Below, one piece after another: positions 59,618 to 64,000 of a stretch of DNA of 64,000 bases. Made by a program: the position numbers and the translations under genes. Source of the DNA: Magicicada septendecula (lineage: Eukaryota > Arthropoda > Insecta > Hemiptera > Cicadidae); contig CM068368.1 of NCBI GenBank assembly GCA_034769895.1, forward strand, positions 691,253,877 to 691,317,876. Direction: 5' to 3'. How positions within the stretch are numbered: position 1 is the stretch's first letter; every line of letters starts with the position of its first letter. Under the pieces are notes generated by a model. It ran no database searches. It was not told the DNA's origin and saw nothing but the letters and a program-made list of their open reading frames with translations.

Positions 59618-60924
59618 TTAACCGTGGTCCATTATTTCCTCTATACTGGTTGTTCGGGTCTCTATAGTGTATAGAGTTATTTCTGTCCTTGTGACATATC
59701 TCACTATCAGGTAGTTCCGCCATTTTGTTGTTATAAAACTTTCATTCATGCTGAAGTCTACCATCGTTTTTCGAGCTGATTCTTCTGCACAGTTTCTTAA
59801 TTGTCCAAATGGTTCATACATAATTTCCAGAAGTCCTCCATGCTCCTTAGTTAGTTTTGGCCTTTTTGGTCCTTCTAGTCCATCTGGGAATTCAAGTATG
59901 GTTCGTTTAAAGTTTCTCACTTGCCTTACTTCTCTGTTTTCCGTAATTGGTCTATTATGTAGCTGAACCAACCCCCTTTTAATCATTTCCAATTCTTCCC
60001 TTGTATTCATTAATTTCCTTTGACGTGTTTGCCTTATTTTCTTGATATTCTCTTTCCTGGTTTGGATATTCTCTTTGTTCTTTCTATTTTTATTTTTAGA
60101 TGGCTCTGCATTTTGGTCTTCTTTAATTTCTGTTTCCTTTCTCCCTTCAGAAGTGGTTTTTAGTGTTTCATTCATTTTCTTGAAACGTTCTATCCACTGT
60201 CCAAGTTGTTGTCGCTCCTTATCACTCATTTTCCTATCATATTCTTCGATTACCTTACCGAATTTTTTAAAAAACTTGTCCCTCCATTCCTCAAAGCTTT
60301 CCTCCTTCTTTTGTTCTGGTATTTGCTTCTGTTGCTTCACTTTGACTATTTTTACTTCTTTTTGTACATTGGGTTGTTCTATCTTTTTATTATTTGGCAT
60401 CTCTCTAAATCCTTCTATTTGATTATGTTTCTTCCTCCAGTGCACATATCTTCTCGGGATAGTTCAAACATCACCCTGATCCATTCCCTTAATTCTGTGT
60501 TTTCTGTTTGTATTGGGTTTTCAGGTGGTCTTATTTCTCGTTTCCATTGTTCATAGTCTTCCTGAGTATATTGTTCTGTCACTTGGGCGTATACTCCTGT
60601 TCTTTCGGTTTTCATTTGTTCTTCATTATCGTCCCATCTTTCCCAATCTTCTTCAGTCATCCTTTCCACCTTGTTATCGTCTTTTTCGTTATTCGTCCCA
60701 ATAGTCTTTTCTTTATTACACCTGGCATCTAACTCCCACATTTCATCATAAATGTCTCTCAAAGTCATTTTGCCGTTTGGTGTTCCCATTGCATTCGCGC
60801 GACTCATTTGCGCTCCTTCGTGATCGGTGGCGTTCTTGTTAATATACTCCATATCCTTGCTGAATGTTTTAAATAGCGCCGTCATCCATTCCGCGTAGCT
60901 TAGTCGTATTTCTTGTTCGGGCAT
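59618..60924 (-). pseudogene. Gag-position ORF, unit 12, same deletion as unit 11
   Basis: Same R6I, upstream 15-base loss and frameshift (near 60442) as unit 11, plus one extra replacement near the C-terminus, R421I in the numbering of intact copies. Start ATG at 60924; the downstream open part begins at 60445. Confidence 0.75.
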
Positions 60925-61037
60925 TTTCGTTATTCGTAACGTAATTTCGTTCGTAAGCTCTTTATTGCATTCCTGTGCCTCTAATGGTTGCCTGCTCAAG
61001 TTAAGTAACAAATAATATGATTTTTTACTTAACTAAA

Positions 61038-61056
61038 GCCCACTCGTTGAGCGCCA
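61038..61056 (-). other. PBS-like site, unit 12
   Basis: Identical 19-mer. Confidence 0.55.
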
Positions 61057-61059
61057 ATT

Positions 61060-63570
61060 TGTAATAAACTACGTATGGTGAGTCCTTCTTTGATCAGTCC
61101 CCCTCGTAGGAGTCGTCAATTTGTTATGGAATAAGTATGTTAGGTACTAGCGGTGAACCGTCCGTCTTATTCAAACCCCACTGTTGTAACCAATTTTGTA
61201 GAGAACTACTTGTTAATTATGTTAGGACGTATGTTATAGTATATACTGCACGATGGAAACGTCAAATTGTAAAGAAATCTTGTCTATGGGTGTAATTAGT
61301 TATAAGAGACTCCTGTGTAACAAATGCCAAGTAATACGTTGTAGGTGGCGATTCGTAACAATTAAAATGCTGTTACCTGGTTTAATTAATATGTTATTAA
61401 CTAATATACCTTTCGGTTGTGACCGGTGAAACCCTCAGAACATAGATTATTAAGTCAACAAAATTAGAATAATGTTCCTGAATTTATAATGGTATTATTC
61501 TATAGACTTAACTTAGTTCTCAGTGGTTGTTTAATATGAGCAATATATATGGAGTATTTACTGAATGTAAGTGGTATTTGTTTCAACCCTAGTCACTCAA
61601 TGATAAAAATTTCATTCAAATTTAGTATTAAAAAACCAGTTAGTTCAGCAATCTCCCGTCCCACCAGCTGCAAATTTTAAGCGGTGTTACTAGAAATAAG
61701 TGTACTTATAGGTTAGTTATTCGGAGTGTTTGTATCAATCTGTTTATAAATTATTACACCAACTACATATAGTATTTTCTCTGCAATGACTAAAACGTTA
61801 TCTCATACAACAAATGTACTTTATTTATTTTTCTCTGATATTTAACAAGTTACGTTGTCTCAGACAAACAATAAGACGATCCAATCGACTATCCCAACAT
61901 ATATCGATTCTTAATTATTCAAACTCTAAATAACATATACTCTTGAAAATAATGACAAATATTTCTTATCCCAGGGTTCGTATAGTTCTTTGAACCATTA
62001 GTAAGGCCAGGTAAAATACATAATTAAGGTTGTTCAATTTACAAAATAATATTATTTACTTAAATTACAATGGAATGAAAATAAGTTGTTTTTTACCAAA
62101 CCGACGAAACTTCGGCTGGCGGTGAACGTTTGTCAACAGTGTATTTGGCCAAAATGCGGGTTATCTCGTCTTCCTCCAGTGGAACTGCTCTGATTTTCAA
62201 TAAAATTGATGATGGTGTGTACTTGGTAAATCCTCAGGAGATCTTCTGGCTTCTATTCTTCTTTTGCGGTCTTCACAAGTCTTGGTCCCAGTGAATTGGA
62301 ATTAGGATAGCTTCTGCTGCCAATGAAGGTTATTTCGTCCAACCGAGTCTTCTGTATTTCCAATAATCCCGTTAATTCAGGTTTTAACTCTTTACTGGTC
62401 TTCGATTTATAGCATGAAATGGTTTAATACCAAATTCAGCGGAATTATTTAGTGAATGAGGTGAGATGCTTTCAATTCTCTTTTATTGTATTCATTGATA
62501 ATTTAGAGGGTTATTTAATTTGTATGATTCATTAACATTCAAGTATAATTGTTTTGCAAAAATGCTTTTTCAATTTGGATATATATTTTCTTTATATTTA
62601 TTCATATATTTTAAACATATCGGTCCATCTCAATCTAATAGCTTGTAACAATCAGAACGAATTAATCCAAAATCAACAACTGCTTATATATCAGTTGCCT
62701 TAACAACCACGTTTTCTATATATCCTTGATATAGAATATTACTACTCCTTTCCAATAAAATACTCCATGCTTGGATTAATCTTGAATCACATAAAATTCT
62801 CCCCTAACCTTCCTTACTAAACAGTAAATGTTTTACTAGAGTTTCGTTGGACTGGGTTTACTAAAAAGGTATTAATTTCCTTTCACTAATATGGAATTTA
62901 GGCCTATAGATTCATTTACAACCATTATAACATTATTTGGTTTTTTTAACTTAATTTTCTTTTTTACCTGACCTACTGTACAATTAATTATTGGTTACAT
63001 AGTTAATTACATGAATTTTAATTTACTGGTGGTTATTTGTTTTTATATTAATTAATTGGTTCTGGAACCCTTTATTAATTTATGACATAATTGTCAGAAC
63101 TACTTGTTAGACTTGAAACACTGGTCACACTCCTGATCCAGTTTATAAACATTAATTAGAATAACAGTATTTTTCAATTTTATACAATACTGACAACTTA
63201 GTATAGTGCCTAACATTGGTAACTATACTGGGCTGTATAAAAACAAATCTAATATAAATATAAACATAATTATTGAATAAGTATTATTATCAAACAACAT
63301 CATTTCATTTTTAACATATTCAACATACAATATAAATACTCTGTAGACCTTAACATGTCACAGTACAAAACAAACATTTCATTACATCCAATCATTCATT
63401 GGTCTGGCTCTTTTACATTTAATATTAGTCATTGACCCCTTTTTACTTGAGGTACTTCTCAAACACATGAACTATTGAACAACCTTAAGTCAGGGTATGG
63501 TCCTTGACCATATTTCATTCAATTTTTTATGTAACGTTGGGGAACCTCAACTATGTTACGTTACATAACA
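61060..63570 (-). repeat. Candidate LTR, copy 13 (2511 bp)
   Basis: Last complete LTR. One private change near 61223 (GTTAGGACG for GTGAGGACG). Confidence 0.6.
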
Positions 63571-63580
63571 CCCCCCCTTC
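63571..63580 (-). other. PPT, unit 13
   Basis: Seven G then TGTTATG on the minus strand. Confidence 0.6.
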
Positions 63581-64000
63581 GAAATAAGTTTATTTTGGTA
63601 TAAACAAAGTTTAGCAAGAAATAAACTCCTAACTTGTATTTGGCCAAACTGGTTTCCTATTTATGGTACTTTTATATTTCATAATTATCCGTTATATTAT
63701 TATCATTTCTTCGTTCCTTCTTAAAATCAATTATTTCCCAAGTTTAAATCTTATTTCTATAATCATTCTTGTGACATTCTTTATTAATTATACATTTTGG
63801 ATCTGGTTTTATTTAATTCTCTATATTTATTTGTGAGTTTTCCCTCTAATATTTAATTTTCCTAAACCTCCCTAACATTATAACTGGAATCGAATCGGTG
63901 GTGCTCTATCGGCTAACCAATTACCGTAGTCCGTTACATACTTTCTGGGATCAGAGGAACATCATCTCTGCCCAGTCAAATGATTGCTGGAATATTCTAC
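63581..64000 (-). other. 3' non-coding internal segment, unit 13 (cut by window edge)
   Basis: Only the PPT-proximal ~420 bases are present. The window stops just beyond the equivalent of the hairpin at 1152-1182, so the ORF and hairpin trio of this unit are not seen. Confidence 0.6.

Larger units (their letters stand above)
1..64000. repeat. Tandem array of ~5.24 kb units (12 complete + 1 partial)
   Basis: The same sequence recurs head to tail from first to last base. Unit lengths from the phase of base 1 are 5239, 5241, 5240, 5241, 5188, 5237, 5236, 5241, 5241, 5240, 5222 and 5224. The short fifth unit is explained by a 53-base deletion, and units 11 and 12 by a shared 15-base deletion plus small indels. 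All units point the same way and no unit is inverted or interrupted by other DNA. The structure is seen directly; its reading as LTR plus internal region is inference from the PBS, PPT and TG...CA ends listed below. Copy number depends on the assembly having resolved near-identical repeats correctly. Confidence 0.98.

Noticed and set aside
1-64000. Ribosomal DNA spacer, histone or 5S/snRNA cluster as the source of a ~5 kb tandem unit
   Set aside because: No rRNA, histone or snRNA sequence is recognisable in the unit; LTR-type signals explain it better.
1-64000. CRISPR array or bacterial phage/plasmid concatemer
   Set aside because: Units are kilobases long and identical with no variable spacers, the ORF lacks a bacterial ribosome binding site, and coding density is low.

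Overview
The whole 64 kb window is one head-to-tail array of a single ~5.24 kb unit. There are 12 complete units and a 13th that is cut off. Using the first base of the window as the phase, units begin at 1, 5240, 10481, 15721, 20962, 26150, 31387, 36623, 41864, 47105, 52345, 57567 and 62791. Copies differ by scattered single-base changes and a few short indels. No unique flanking DNA is visible, so both array ends lie outside the window.

The DNA looks eukaryotic and is probably from an arthropod or other invertebrate (inference). It is strongly AT-rich. It has no bacterial operon structure or ribosome binding sites, and the unit carries LTR-retrotransposon signals on the minus strand. Read 5'->3' on the minus strand, each unit contains: a candidate ~2.51 kb LTR (TGTTATG...TTATTACA); a 3-nt gap; a primer-binding-site-like 19-mer resembling the tRNA-Lys type; a ~130 nt leader; one 435-codon ORF in the gag position; ~1.26 kb of mostly non-coding DNA with three copies of a GTAAG-N5-CTTAC hairpin and a poly(A) run; and a G-rich polypurine tract directly abutting the next LTR. 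The period equals LTR plus internal region, as expected if an LTR element was multiplied by LTR-LTR recombination or from one-LTR circles. I see no protease, reverse transcriptase, RNase H or integrase, so the element would be non-autonomous, comparable to the gag-only TR-GAG class described in plants.

The 435-aa protein has no domain I recognise and no CCHC zinc knuckle. Its gag label rests on position only. It is charged and tryptophan-rich, with three spaced copies of a ~20-residue motif and a basic tract. The first complete reading frame is intact in units 1-7. Unit 10 is intact except that its first ATG is changed to GTG. Units 8 and 9 share a nonsense mutation and units 11 and 12 share a one-base deletion; these two lesions fall within two codons of each other. 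The array is therefore evolving as satellite-like DNA, with local unit duplication, mosaic sharing of variants and coding decay.

Main caveat: because the window is purely periodic, the LTR/internal partition rests on the PBS, PPT and TG...CA signals alone. An array edge or an isolated copy elsewhere would settle it.
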